Below, in pieces: positions 42,442 through 52,266 of a DNA stretch of 64,000 nucleotides. This DNA comes from Pokkaliibacter sp. MBI-7. Lineage in GTDB: Bacteria > Pseudomonadota > Gammaproteobacteria > Pseudomonadales > Balneatricaceae. The stretch is taken from positions 4,179,001 to 4,243,000 of the forward strand of contig NZ_JARVTG010000001.1 in assembly GCF_029846635.1 (NCBI RefSeq). The letters are read 5' to 3'. Position numbers and translations under genes: made by a program. Each line of letters starts with the position of its first letter. Position 1 is the first letter of the stretch. The notes beneath the pieces were generated by a model that was given only the letters and a program-made list of their open reading frames with translations, did no database searches and had not been told where the DNA came from.

Positions 42442-43031
42442 GCATGATCTTTGCTGGTGGTTTAGTGGCTGGTGTTGATGAGGTGGGGCGTGGTCCTTTA
42501 TTTGGTGATGTAGTGACCGCCGCCGTTATTCTTGATCCCAACAAGCCAATTGCCGGTCTGGCGGACTCAAAGAAACTGAGTGAAGGGCGACGTGAGCGGC
42601 TTTATGAGCAGATTTGTGCCGACGCGTTAAGCTACGCTATCGCTTCTGCATCGGTTGCAGAAATTGATGAGCTGAATATTCTCAATGCCACTATGCTTGC
42701 CATGCAGCGTGCAATTGCCGCTCTGCACATCAAGCCTGACTATGTCATAGTTGATGGTAATCGCTGCCCTCAACTGAATATTCCCTGTGAGGCTGTCGTC
42801 GGTGGTGATGCTAAGGTCGAAGCGATCAGTGCTGCCTCTATTCTGGCAAAAGTCAGTCGTGACCGAGCTATGAAAGAGTGGGCAGTAACCTACCCTGGCT
42901 ATGGGCTAGAACAGCATAAAGGCTACCCCACAGTCAGTCATTTGCAAGCGTTAAGAGCCCTCGGCCCTACGGCTTTACATCGGCGCAGCTTTGCTCCCGT
43001 GAAAAAACTCTTGTCGGATACGCTGCCGTAG
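42432..43031 (+). CDS. rnhB: ribonuclease HII
   Basis: The 199-residue nuclease removes ribonucleotides from RNA-DNA hybrids. The active-site motif GVDEVGRGPLFGDVV (Asp-Glu) is near residue 15, with DG in YVIVDGNRCPQL near residue 100 and the last Asp in AKVSRDRAM. The start overlaps the lpxB end, as is usual in this cluster. An alternative ATG at 42438 is possible. Confidence 0.95.
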   Translation: MQMSMIFAGGLVAGVDEVGRGPLFGDVVTAAVILDPNKPIAGLADSKKLSEGRRERLYEQICADALSYAIASASVAEIDELNILNATMLAMQRAIAALHIKPDYVIVDGNRCPQLNIPCEAVVGGDAKVEAISAASILAKVSRDRAMKEWAVTYPGYGLEQHKGYPTVSHLQALRALGPTALHRRSFAPVKKLLSDTLP

Positions 43032-43106
43032 AGGCCATTTAGGCCTGCCGCACTGTTTCAGCGATATACTCTCTTTCTTTTACTCAGAACATAATCAAGG
43101 CTAGTC

Positions 43107-46100
43107 ATGACTACACCGGCATTTGTGCATCTGCGTGTTCACTCAGAATTTTCCCTTGTTGATGGTTTGGTCAGGGTCAAGGATCTGGTCAATGCCTCCA
43201 GGGACAAGGGGATGCCTGCTGTTGCCTTGACTGATCGCTCCAATGGCTGCGCTTTCGTCAAATTCTACAAAGCTGCCAAAGGGGCGGGAATCAAGCCGAT
43301 TTGTGGTTGTGATATTTGGCTTGAGGCTGAGGTAGCGGGTGAACCTCCTGCTCGTATGCTGTTATTGATCCAGAATAAGCAGGGTTACGCCAATCTGTTG
43401 GAGTTGATTTCTCAGAGCTTCCAGCTTAATCAGCAGAATGGGATTGCCATAGTCAAGCGCGAATGGCTGGCAGAGAAGAATGCGGGTCTGATTGCGTTAT
43501 CGGCAGGTGCATACGGCGAAATCGGTATCGCCTTGAATGCTGGCAAGCAGGCTGATGCGGAGCGCATGTTGCAGTTCTGGTTAGGTGTATTTGCTGACCG
43601 TTTTTATCTCGAAGTGCAGCGTACCGGACGTAAGGGCGAGGAAAATTGCTTGCACGCCTGTGTGGCGCTGGCTGAGAAATTCCAGGTGCCGTTAGTGGCG
43701 ACCAATGATGTGGTATTTATCAAGGAAGATGACTTTGAGGCGCATGAAGCGCGCGTCAGTATCAACCAGAGTATGACGCTGGCCGACCCGCGGCGACCAA
43801 AGTTGTATTCACAACAACAATATCTGCGCAGTGCAGATGAAATGGCCGAGTTGTTCGCTGATTTGCCTGAGGCGTTGGAGAACAGTGTGGCCATTGCTCG
43901 TCGATGTAATATCGATATTCAACTCGGCACTTACTTCCTGCCGGACTACCCGATTCCTGAAGGGGAGACCATTAACTCCTTTTTCTCGCGTATTTCTCAC
44001 GAAGGTCTGGAATGGCGTCTTCAGAGTCTGTTGGATGCCAATGACCCAGAGTATGCACAGAAAAAGCAGCTTTACGTCGAACGGCTGGATTTTGAGCTTA
44101 ATACCATCAATCAGATGGGCTTTCCCGGTTACTTTCTGATTGTTATGGACTTTATTCAATGGGGTAAGGACAACGGTATTCCGGTTGGGCCAGGTCGTGG
44201 TTCGGGTGCAGGGTCGCTGGTTGCCTATGCATTGAAAATTACCGATCTTGATCCTTTGAAATATGATCTGCTGTTCGAACGTTTTCTCAATCCCGAACGT
44301 GTCTCCATGCCTGACTTCGATATCGATTTCTGTATGGATAATCGAGACCGGGTTATCGACTACGTTGCTAACCGTTATGGGCGTAACGCGGTATCGCAGA
44401 TTATTACCTTCGGTACAATGGCAGCCAAAGCGGTGGTGCGAGATGTTGCTCGTGTGCAGGGGCGGCCTTTTAGCCTTGGCGATAAGCTGTCCAAGCTCAT
44501 TCCTTTCGAGGTGGGGATGACCCTGAAAAAGGCTTGGGAGCAAGAGGAAGCGCTGCGTGACTTTGTTAATGGTGACGAAGAAGCGCAAGAAATCATGGAA
44601 ATGGCTTACAAACTGGAAGGTATTACCCGAAATGTTGGTAAGCATGCGGGTGGGGTGGTTATAGCGCCCACCAAGTTGTCGGATTTTGCCCCGCTTTACT
44701 GTGAAGCTGATGGTTCTGGGCTCGTCACTCAATATGACAAAGGCGATGTTGAGGAGGCGGGACTGGTCAAGTTTGACTTTCTTGGTCTGCGTACGCTGAC
44801 CATCATCAACTGGGCATTGGAGACAATCAATGCCATCCATGCCAAGCAGGGCAAGGCACCTCTGGATATTGCCCGTATCGATCTAGAAGACGGCGAAACC
44901 TACAAGCTGATGCAGCGAGGTGATACCACGGCAGTATTCCAGCTGGAGTCGCGAGGGATGAAGGAGCTGATCAAGCGTCTGCTCCCCAGCTGCTTTGAAG
45001 ATATCATCGCCCTGGTGGCGTTGTTCCGCCCGGGTCCTCTGCAGTCTGGCATGGTGGATGACTTCATCAACCGTAAGCATGGGCGGGCAGAGCTGGCCTG
45101 GCCCCATCCGGACTACCAGCTGGAGTCGCTCAAACCCGTACTTGAGCCTACGTACGGCATCATCCTCTATCAGGAGCAGGTGATGCAGATCCCGCAGGTG
45201 ATGGCGGGGTACACGCTGGGTGGTGCGGATCTTCTGCGTCGTGCGATGGGTAAGAAAAAGCCGGAAGAAATGGCCAAGCAGCGCTCGGTATTTCTTGATG
45301 GTTGTGCCAGCAATAATATAAGCCTGGATCTGGCGGGTAACATCTTCGATCTTGTAGAAAAGTTTGCTGGCTACGGCTTTAACAAATCTCACTCTGCAGC
45401 ATACGCTCTGGTGTCCTACCAGACTGCCTGGTTAAAGCGTCATTACCCCGCACCTTTCATGGCCGCAGTGTTGTCTGCGGATATGCATAACCTGGATAAG
45501 GTCGTCATTCTCATAGAGGAATGCCGCAACATGAAGCTGGCGTTGGTGTTGCCCGACGTGAATGCTTCCGACTTCATGTTTACCGTGAATGACAAGGGTG
45601 AGGTCGTCTACGGATTGGGTGCGATAAAAGGGGTGGGGGAAGGACCTATCGAAGCTATTGTGGAGGCGCGCCGGAGTGGCGGGGCTTTCACTGACCTGTT
45701 TGATTTCTGTGAGCGGGTCGGCGCGAAGAAACTTAATAAGCGAGTACTTGAGGCGTTGATTCGCTCTGGCGCGCTGGACAAACTTGGTCCGAGCAGAGCG
45801 GTATTGTGGGCTGCCATTGGTGATGCTCTGCAGGCTGCTGATCAGCAGGCACGTAACTCTGACAGTGGTGTGTTTGATCTTTTTGGTGATGTGATTGCTG
45901 CCAATGATCACAACACCCTGTACTCCAGCTATTTGTCATTGGAGGAGTGGCCCGACAAGGAACGCCTGAATGGTGAAAAAGATACGTTGGGGCTATTCGT
46001 AACAGGACATCCTATTGATGCTTATGAGCATGAACTCAAAGGCATGGTCAAAGTGCGCCTGGCAGACCTGAAACCCAGTCGTGAAAGTCAGTTGCTTGCC

Positions 46101-46595
46101 GGGCTGGTGGTAGGGGTTCGAACAATGAAAAGCAAAAAGGGGGAAACCCTTGCGTTTGTTACATTGGATGACCGTACTGGCAGGGTAGAGGTATCGGTGT
46201 TTGGTGAACTCTATCATCAGCATCGTGAAGTGTTAGGTAAGGATGCTGTCATTCTGATTGAAGGTGATGTCAGTCAGGATGACTTCAGTGGCGGTTTGCG
46301 TGTTCGTGCCAAGCGTTTGCTCTCTATCGAGGAGGCACGGGCCCGACATGCCAAGCATCTTGAGCTCAAGCTGTCCTGTGAAGGACTGCAGGCTCGTGAG
46401 ATACAAGCGATTCAAGCCATGCTTGCTCCCTATCGGGATCAGGAAGGCAACCAGATTCGTATCCATTACAAGCAGCAGGAAGCTGAGGCCTTTGTGGTTT
46501 GTGGTGAGAGCTGGCGAGTAAAAGTAGCGGATGAACTGCTGTTATCCCTGACGTCTCAGCTGGGTAAACAGTCAGTAAAACTGGTCTATCGTTGA
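43107..46595 (+). CDS. dnaE: DNA polymerase III alpha subunit
   Basis: The 1162-residue replicative polymerase has an N-terminal PHP domain (FVHLRVHSEFSLVDG), the palm with GPGRGSGAGSLVAYAL and catalytic acidic residues in MPDFDIDFCMDNRD near residue 405, thumb/fingers, a helix-hairpin-helix region, an OB fold (about residues 985-1070, VVGVRTMKSKKGETLAFVTLDDRTG) and a C-terminal domain. Length matches E. coli DnaE (1160). It lies between rnhB and accA as in enterobacteria and pseudomonads. Confidence 0.97.
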   Translation: MTTPAFVHLRVHSEFSLVDGLVRVKDLVNASRDKGMPAVALTDRSNGCAFVKFYKAAKGAGIKPICGCDIWLEAEVAGEPPARMLLLIQNKQGYANLLELISQSFQLNQQNGIAIVKREWLAEKNAGLIALSAGAYGEIGIALNAGKQADAERMLQFWLGVFADRFYLEVQRTGRKGEENCLHACVALAEKFQVPLVATNDVVFIKEDDFEAHEARVSINQSMTLADPRRPKLYSQQQYLRSADEMAELFADLPEALENSVAIARRCNIDIQLGTYFLPDYPIPEGETINSFFSRISHEGLEWRLQSLLDANDPEYAQKKQLYVERLDFELNTINQMGFPGYFLIVMDFIQWGKDNGIPVGPGRGSGAGSLVAYALKITDLDPLKYDLLFERFLNPERVSMPDFDIDFCMDNRDRVIDYVANRYGRNAVSQIITFGTMAAKAVVRDVARVQGRPFSLGDKLSKLIPFEVGMTLKKAWEQEEALRDFVNGDEEAQEIMEMAYKLEGITRNVGKHAGGVVIAPTKLSDFAPLYCEADGSGLVTQYDKGDVEEAGLVKFDFLGLRTLTIINWALETINAIHAKQGKAPLDIARIDLEDGETYKLMQRGDTTAVFQLESRGMKELIKRLLPSCFEDIIALVALFRPGPLQSGMVDDFINRKHGRAELAWPHPDYQLESLKPVLEPTYGIILYQEQVMQIPQVMAGYTLGGADLLRRAMGKKKPEEMAKQRSVFLDGCASNNISLDLAGNIFDLVEKFAGYGFNKSHSAAYALVSYQTAWLKRHYPAPFMAAVLSADMHNLDKVVILIEECRNMKLALVLPDVNASDFMFTVNDKGEVVYGLGAIKGVGEGPIEAIVEARRSGGAFTDLFDFCERVGAKKLNKRVLEALIRSGALDKLGPSRAVLWAAIGDALQAADQQARNSDSGVFDLFGDVIAANDHNTLYSSYLSLEEWPDKERLNGEKDTLGLFVTGHPIDAYEHELKGMVKVRLADLKPSRESQLLAGLVVGVRTMKSKKGETLAFVTLDDRTGRVEVSVFGELYHQHREVLGKDAVILIEGDVSQDDFSGGLRVRAKRLLSIEEARARHAKHLELKLSCEGLQAREIQAIQAMLAPYRDQEGNQIRIHYKQQEAEAFVVCGESWRVKVADELLLSLTSQLGKQSVKLVYR

Positions 46596-46650
46596 AAATT
46601 TTGAACGGGTCGGGGTGTCTCGACTCCCAGGCAAGAAAAGCGTATGGTAG

Positions 46651-46684
46651 GCAGCCATTATTGACGCCCCAAGGGGCTGGCTGC
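46651..46684 (+). promoter_or_regulatory. nested hairpin in accA leader
   Basis: GCAGCC...GGCTGC encloses GCCCC-AA-GGGGC, ending 17 bases before the accA ATG. No U-tract follows, so it is not a normal dnaE terminator. Its place beside the ribosome site suggests a leader structure; function is unknown. Confidence 0.4.
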
Positions 46685-46701
46685 ATTAGCGGAAACGAGT
46701 A

Positions 46702-47655
46702 ATGAACCCAAACTATCTGGATTTTGAACAGCCTATTGCTGATCTTCAGGCTAAAATCGACGAACTGCGTCTGGTGAGCAGCAGCAATGACTTCAACATC
46801 ACAGAAGAGATTGCCAAGCTGGAAGAAAAGAGCGCCAGCCTGACAGAGCAGGTATTTTCCAACCTGAGTGACTGGCAGATAACCCAGTTATCACGGCATC
46901 CTCTACGTCCTTACACGCTGGACTACATCAAGAACATTTTTACTGATTTTGATGAGCTGCATGGTGACCGTCACTTCGCTGACGATGCTGCGATTGTTGG
47001 TGGCATTGCACGATTGGACGATGAGCCGGTTATGATTATTGGCCAACAGAAAGGTCGTGACGTTCGTGAGAAAGTACGTCGCAACTTCGGTATGCCTCGC
47101 CCTGAAGGATACCGCAAAGCATTGCGTCTGATGGAAATGGCTGAACGGTTTAATCTGCCCATCCTGACCTTTATCGACACTCCCGGAGCCTGGCCTGGTA
47201 TTGACGCAGAAGAGCGTGGGCAGAGTGAGGCCATCGCCTTCAATCTTGCGGTGATGTCGCGTCTCAATACCCCAATCATTTCTACTGTTATTGGTGAGGG
47301 GGGCTCTGGTGGCGCTCTGGCTATTGGTGTGTGTGACCGCCTGCTGATGCTGGAATATTCTGTCTATTCAGTTATTTCTCCTGAAGGCTGTGCTTCTATC
47401 CTGTGGAAAAGTGCAGAGAAGGCGTCGGAAGCCGCTAAGGCAATGGGGATGACTGCGGGTCGTCTTCAGGAGTTGGGTTTCGTTGACCGCTTGATTGATG
47501 AGCCACTGGGTGGCAGTCACCGTAATCCTCGTCTGATGGCAGCTAATCTCAAGCTGGCCTTGCAGGAAACCTTGGGCGAGCTGCGGGGGCTGACGCAGGA
47601 AGAGCTGCTGGAGCAGCGCTATGAGCGGCTGATGAATTTTGGCTCTTTCGAATAA
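46702..47655 (+). CDS. accA: acetyl-CoA carboxylase carboxyltransferase alpha
   Basis: The 317-residue subunit, with AccD, moves the carboxyl group from biotin to acetyl-CoA in the first step of fatty acid synthesis. It begins MNPNYLDFEQPIADLQAKIDELR and contains RHPLRPYTLDYI, PEGYRKALRLMEMAERF, TFIDTPGAWPGIDAEERGQSEAIA and EGGSGGALAI, the crotonase-like active region. It lies after dnaE as in relatives. A strong terminator at 47672-47699 follows. Confidence 0.97.
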   Translation: MNPNYLDFEQPIADLQAKIDELRLVSSSNDFNITEEIAKLEEKSASLTEQVFSNLSDWQITQLSRHPLRPYTLDYIKNIFTDFDELHGDRHFADDAAIVGGIARLDDEPVMIIGQQKGRDVREKVRRNFGMPRPEGYRKALRLMEMAERFNLPILTFIDTPGAWPGIDAEERGQSEAIAFNLAVMSRLNTPIISTVIGEGGSGGALAIGVCDRLLMLEYSVYSVISPEGCASILWKSAEKASEAAKAMGMTAGRLQELGFVDRLIDEPLGGSHRNPRLMAANLKLALQETLGELRGLTQEELLEQRYERLMNFGSFE

Positions 47656-47671
47656 TCTTCTTATCTCCATG

Positions 47672-47699
47672 AAAAAAGCCGGGTCTGCCCGGCTTTTTT
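47672..47699. terminator. accA terminator (bidirectional form)
   Basis: AAAAAAGCCGGG-TCTG-CCCGGCTTTTTT, a perfect 12-base stem with A and T tracts, 16 bases after the accA stop. It lies within the longest open frame of tilS, which argues for a later tilS start. Confidence 0.92.
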
Positions 47700-47713
47700 C
47701 ATCTTGGCAGACT

Positions 47714-49021
47714 GTGGAACCTCAAGGGCTTCTGGTGGGGCTAAAGCATCTGGCCCCTCGCAGGTTGGTCATAGCAGTTAGCGGTGGCCTGGATTCACAG
47801 GTGTTGCTGCATCTAACCTGGCGCCTTGCCAGCAGTGGTGGCCTACCTTGCCCGGTCGAGGTCTGGCATGTTAATCACGGTCTGCAGGCAGGGGCTAACG
47901 CTTGGCAGGCTCAGGTGGCTCGCTTGGCCGCTAGCTATGGTTTTATCTATCGCGCTTTTCGCATAGCTGTTTTGCCCACAGCAAACGTTGAGGCCGGTGC
48001 TCGTCATGCACGCTATGCTGCTTTTAGTGCTCACGCCAACTCGGGTGACGTGCTGTTGTTAGGGCAGCATGCCGATGACCAAAGTGAAACCCTTATGCTG
48101 AGACTGATGCGTGGTAGTGGCCCGACGGGGTTGGCTGCGATGGCTGAGGTACGTGCTAGTGATGGGGTGTATTGGGTGCGGCCGATGTTGCATATTGAGC
48201 GCCGGCAGCTTGAAGAGTATGCCTGTCAGTGGCAACTGGAGCCCATAGAAGATCCGAGCAATGCTTCAGAAGTATATGACCGTAATTATCTGCGTCATCA
48301 GGTTATGCCTCGTTTGACGCAGCGCTGGCCATCTTTGAATGCTCGTTTACGGCGATCGATAGAAGCCTGTGATGAGGCTTCATCCTTACTGCAGGAACTG
48401 GCGGAGTTGGATATGCGTCAGTGTGGCTGGCTAGCGGCTGATTTGTCGTTGGCGCTGCCTGCATGGGCTGAGTTGAGTCAGTCCAGACAGTTTAATGTGC
48501 TGCGCTGTTGGTTTTTGGACCGTGGTGCTTTGCCGCCCCCTGTCTCTGTCAAAGCGAAGTTGTCACAGTTTGTTGATGCCGCTGATGATCGACAGCCGCA
48601 GCTGAGCTGGGAAGGCTGGCAATTGCGTCGATATCGGCAGCGGCTGTATTTCGTTCCCGAGTGGCTGGAAAATCTGTCTCTTCCGCAAAGTTGTGTGCTG
48701 CAAGCAAGAACACCTTTACCCTACGGCGAGTTGATTGTGAGTGATGTAAAGGGCCGTGGTGTACGTGCTGATCCTCAGGCGAGCTGGGAAGTTCGTTTTC
48801 GTCAGGGGGGGGAGTCGTGGCAACCGTCAGGCGCCACGCACAAGGTGAGCCTGAAGCACTATATGCAGGGGCGTGGTATTCCTCCCTGGGAAAGAGCGCT
48901 GATACCTTTGCTGTATTGTGACGATGAGCTGGTGGCAGTGGCAACGCATCCTGCTCAGGGGTGGGTCGCTCAGGCGGACGAGTGCGGCTGGTGGTTAACG
49001 TGGCAGCGTGAACACACCTGA
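47714..49021 (+). CDS. tilS: tRNA(Ile)-lysidine synthetase
   Basis: The enzyme adds lysine to C34 of the CAU-anticodon tRNA-Ile so that it reads AUA. The PP-loop motif RLVIAVSGGLDSQVLLHL and LLLGQHADDQSETLMLRLMRGSG are clear, followed by substrate-binding and C-terminal domains. The frame extends upstream to 47639 through the accA terminator. I prefer a GTG at 47714, giving 435 residues, but it has only a weak ribosome site. The start is uncertain; identity is not. Confidence 0.9.
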   Translation: MEPQGLLVGLKHLAPRRLVIAVSGGLDSQVLLHLTWRLASSGGLPCPVEVWHVNHGLQAGANAWQAQVARLAASYGFIYRAFRIAVLPTANVEAGARHARYAAFSAHANSGDVLLLGQHADDQSETLMLRLMRGSGPTGLAAMAEVRASDGVYWVRPMLHIERRQLEEYACQWQLEPIEDPSNASEVYDRNYLRHQVMPRLTQRWPSLNARLRRSIEACDEASSLLQELAELDMRQCGWLAADLSLALPAWAELSQSRQFNVLRCWFLDRGALPPPVSVKAKLSQFVDAADDRQPQLSWEGWQLRRYRQRLYFVPEWLENLSLPQSCVLQARTPLPYGELIVSDVKGRGVRADPQASWEVRFRQGGESWQPSGATHKVSLKHYMQGRGIPPWERALIPLLYCDDELVAVATHPAQGWVAQADECGWWLTWQREHT

Positions 49022-49190
49022 GTCGCAGTCTATATTTGCACCATAAAGATGCTGGCCATCTCGATTGTGCTTCAGTCTGACGGGATTCTGCCATTGTTGG
49101 GATGAGGCAGTTCTGTTATCCTGACGTCCCATCTTGATGACATCATCGTCACCTCTCTATTCCCACAACGCAGAAACGTACAGGTTTTCA

Positions 49191-50819
49191 ATGACGCGCT
49201 ATATTTTCGTCACGGGCGGCGTCGTGTCCTCATTGGGGAAAGGCATTGCCTCTGCCTCTTTGGCCGCGATTCTAGAAGCTCGAGGTCTCAAGGTGACCAT
49301 GCTCAAACTGGACCCATACATCAACGTGGATCCAGGTACCATGAGCCCCTTCCAGCACGGTGAAGTATTTGTCACCGACGACGGTGCGGAAACTGACTTG
49401 GATCTTGGTCACTATGAGCGTTTTATCCGTACCCATATGACGCAACGGAACAACTTCACGACAGGGCGTGTTTACGAGCACGTATTGCGTAAGGAACGTC
49501 GCGGCGACTATCTGGGGGGGACCGTTCAGGTTATTCCTCACATTACCGATGAAATCAAACGCCGGGTTATTGATGGTGCCGAAGGTGCCGACGTAGCGCT
49601 GGTGGAAATTGGTGGCACTGTCGGTGATATCGAGTCTCTGCCATTTTTGGAAGCCGTTCGCCAACTGCGTGTGGAACTGGGTAGCGAACGAGCACTTTTC
49701 ATGCACCTGACCCTAGTGCCTTATATCGCCACCGCAGGCGAAACTAAGACGAAACCGACTCAGCATTCGGTGAAAGAATTGCGCTCAATCGGTATTCAGC
49801 CGGATATTCTGGTGTGCCGTTCTGAGGTGACTATTCAAGCACCCGAGCGCCGCAAGATCGCTCTGTTCACCAACGTCGAAGAGCGTGCTGTTATCAGTCT
49901 GCCTGATGCCAACAGTATTTATGCTATCCCGCGCATGCTGCATGAGCAGAAGCTTGATCAAATCGTGGTTGATAAGTTCCGCCTGGGCTGTGGTGAAGCA
50001 GATCTGCGTGAATGGGATTGGGTGGTGGATCGTGAACAAAACCCAGCTCATCAGGTCACCATCGCTATGGTTGGGAAGTACATGGATCTGCTGGACGCAT
50101 ACAAGTCCCTGATCGAGGCGATCAAGCACGCTGGATTGCATGCGAATACTAAAGTTACCATCAAATATATCGACTCTGAACAGGTGGAGCGTGAAGGCAC
50201 CACCTGTCTGGAAGGCGTATCTGCGATCCTGGTTCCTGGTGGTTTCGGTGAGCGTGGTGTGGAAGGGAAGATTCGTACTGTGCAGTTTGCCCGCGAAAAC
50301 CGTATACCCTACCTAGGTATCTGTCTGGGAATGCAGGTAGCGGTTATCGAGTTTGCCCGTAACGTTGCCAAGCTGGAAGGCGCCAACAGCACTGAATTCA
50401 AACCCAAAGGGCCACATCCCGTTGTTGCTTTGATTACTGAATGGGTCGCAGAAGACGGTTCAGTCGAGATGCGTGACGAGGGCTCTGATCTGGGCGGCAC
50501 CATGCGCCTGGGTGGTCAGGAGTGCCGTCTACTTGAAGGTACTCAGGCTTACAAATGCTACGGTAGCGATGTCATTAGTGAACGTCACCGTCATCGTTAC
50601 GAATTTAACAATAACTATCTGGGTCGTTTGACCAATGCAGGTCTGACCATTTCCGGTCGCTCAATGGATGGCGCGTTGGTCGAAGTGGTTGAAGTGCCTG
50701 ATCATCCCTGGTTTGTGGCCTGCCAATTCCACCCTGAGTTCACCTCTACTCCTCGCGATGGTCATCCGCTGTTTACAGGTTTCATCCAGGCCGCGGTGGA
50801 CTATTCGGACAAACAATAA
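49191..50819 (+). CDS. pyrG: CTP synthase
   Basis: The 542-residue enzyme aminates UTP to CTP. The N-terminal synthase domain starts MTRYIFVTGGVVSSLGKGIASASL and holds LDPYINVDPGTMSPFQHGEVFVTDDGAETDLDLGHYERF. The glutamine amidotransferase domain (about residues 290-540) has catalytic Cys in YLGICLGMQ and His/Glu in CQFHPEFTS. The ATG at 49191 gives the family length; the frame extends 19 codons upstream. In pseudomonads kdsA follows pyrG, but here eno follows directly. Confidence 0.97.
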   Translation: MTRYIFVTGGVVSSLGKGIASASLAAILEARGLKVTMLKLDPYINVDPGTMSPFQHGEVFVTDDGAETDLDLGHYERFIRTHMTQRNNFTTGRVYEHVLRKERRGDYLGGTVQVIPHITDEIKRRVIDGAEGADVALVEIGGTVGDIESLPFLEAVRQLRVELGSERALFMHLTLVPYIATAGETKTKPTQHSVKELRSIGIQPDILVCRSEVTIQAPERRKIALFTNVEERAVISLPDANSIYAIPRMLHEQKLDQIVVDKFRLGCGEADLREWDWVVDREQNPAHQVTIAMVGKYMDLLDAYKSLIEAIKHAGLHANTKVTIKYIDSEQVEREGTTCLEGVSAILVPGGFGERGVEGKIRTVQFARENRIPYLGICLGMQVAVIEFARNVAKLEGANSTEFKPKGPHPVVALITEWVAEDGSVEMRDEGSDLGGTMRLGGQECRLLEGTQAYKCYGSDVISERHRHRYEFNNNYLGRLTNAGLTISGRSMDGALVEVVEVPDHPWFVACQFHPEFTSTPRDGHPLFTGFIQAAVDYSDKQ

Positions 50820-50833
50820 AATACTAACGGGCT

Positions 50834-50856
50834 CCCCAGAGGTATAACCTCTGGGG
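50834..50856 (+). other. perfect hairpin between pyrG and eno
   Basis: CCCCAGAGGT-ATA-ACCTCTGGGG, a perfect 10-base stem 14 bases after the pyrG stop. No U-tract follows (CAGGCTGT), so it may be an RNA 3'-end stabiliser or processing structure rather than an intrinsic terminator. Confidence 0.6.
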
Positions 50857-50956
50857 CAGGCTGTATCGGACTGGTTCGACAACTTTGCCGGGAACTCATA
50901 GAGTGAGCATCCCCCGGATTTTATCAGCCACCTTTTAACAGGGAGCAGAGATTGGT

Positions 50957-52252
50957 ATGACTCAAATCGTCGATATCAAAGCACGTGAAGTTTTGGATTC
51001 CCGCGGCAATCCCACTGTCGAAGCGGATGTAATTCTGTCCTGTGGCACTGTTGGCAGTGCCTGTGCCCCTTCTGGCGCATCGACTGGTTCGCGCGAAGCG
51101 CTTGAGCTGCGTGATGGCGATAAGAGCCGTTATCTAGGCAAAGGTGTTCTTACCGCAGTGAAGGGTATCAACACTGAAATTCGCGCAGCCTTGCTGGGCA
51201 AGGATGCGGTGAATCAGCGTGAAATCGATAACATCATGCTGGCCCTTGATGGGACCGAGAACAAAGCCCGCCTTGGCGCCAATGCTATTCTGGCTGTTTC
51301 TCTGGCATGTGCCAAAGCAGCGGCTGCCGCCAGGAATATCCCGCTGTATCAGCATATCGCCGATATTAACGGTACCCCTGGTGTGTACTCCATGCCTGTA
51401 CCTATGATGAACATCCTCAATGGTGGAGAACATGCTGACAACAACGTGGACATTCAGGAGTTCATGGTACAGCCTGTAGGCGCTCCAAGCTTTGCTGAAG
51501 CACTGCGCTACGGTGCAGAGATTTTCCATAACCTGAAAAAGGTCTTGTCTGAGCGCGGCCTGAATACTGCGGTCGGTGATGAGGGTGGATTTGCGCCTAA
51601 TCTGGGTTCCAACGAAGAAGCGCTGGTTGTCATTCAGGAGGCGGTGGCCCGCGCTGGGTATCAGCTGGGTGACAACATCACCCTGGCGCTGGACTGTGCT
51701 TCTTCTGAGTTCTATAAAGATGGTCAGTATCAGCTTTCTGGCGAAGGTAAGACCTTTGATTCTGCGGGCTTCGTGAACTATCTGGATGATCTGTCGCAGA
51801 AATATCCTATCGTTTCTATCGAAGACGGTCTGGATGAGTCTGACTGGGCAGGTTGGGCGATTCTGACCCAACAGATTGGTACCCGCGTTCAGTTGGTTGG
51901 TGATGACCTGTTTGTAACCAATACCAAGATCCTGAAAGAAGGCATTGAGAAGAGTATCGGCAACTCCATTCTGATCAAGTTCAACCAGATCGGTTCGCTG
52001 TCTGAAACGCTTGATGCGATCAAAATGGCCAAAGAGGCTGGATATACCGCAGTAATCTCTCACCGTTCAGGTGAGACTGAAGACACCACTATTGCTGATC
52101 TGGCAGTGGGTACCGCTGCCGGGCAGATCAAGACAGGTTCTTTGTGCCGTTCTGATCGTGTATCCAAGTACAACCGTCTTCTGCGTATCGAGGAAGAACT
52201 GGGCGACAAAGCTGTTTATCGCGGTCGTTCAGAGATCAAAGGTCAGGCATAA
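50957..52252 (+). CDS. eno: enolase
   Basis: The 431-residue glycolytic enzyme interconverts 2-phosphoglycerate and phosphoenolpyruvate and scaffolds the RNA degradosome in many proteobacteria. Signatures: AREVLDSRGNPTVEADV, SGASTGSREALELRDGD, the magnesium ligand in VSIEDGLDESDW, catalytic Lys in ILIKFNQIGSLSETL and SHRSGETEDTTIADLAV. AGGGAGCAGAGATTGGT precedes the ATG. A terminator at 52267-52293 follows. Confidence 0.98.
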   Translation: MTQIVDIKAREVLDSRGNPTVEADVILSCGTVGSACAPSGASTGSREALELRDGDKSRYLGKGVLTAVKGINTEIRAALLGKDAVNQREIDNIMLALDGTENKARLGANAILAVSLACAKAAAAARNIPLYQHIADINGTPGVYSMPVPMMNILNGGEHADNNVDIQEFMVQPVGAPSFAEALRYGAEIFHNLKKVLSERGLNTAVGDEGGFAPNLGSNEEALVVIQEAVARAGYQLGDNITLALDCASSEFYKDGQYQLSGEGKTFDSAGFVNYLDDLSQKYPIVSIEDGLDESDWAGWAILTQQIGTRVQLVGDDLFVTNTKILKEGIEKSIGNSILIKFNQIGSLSETLDAIKMAKEAGYTAVISHRSGETEDTTIADLAVGTAAGQIKTGSLCRSDRVSKYNRLLRIEEELGDKAVYRGRSEIKGQA

Positions 52253-52266
52253 GCCTGATTGAATTA

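Noticed and set aside
43809..44840. 343-codon antisense frame opposite dnaE (and similar ones opposite lpxD, enolase, bamA and pyrG)
   Set aside because: The frames mirror conserved coding sequence on the other strand, lack ribosome sites and show no domain character.
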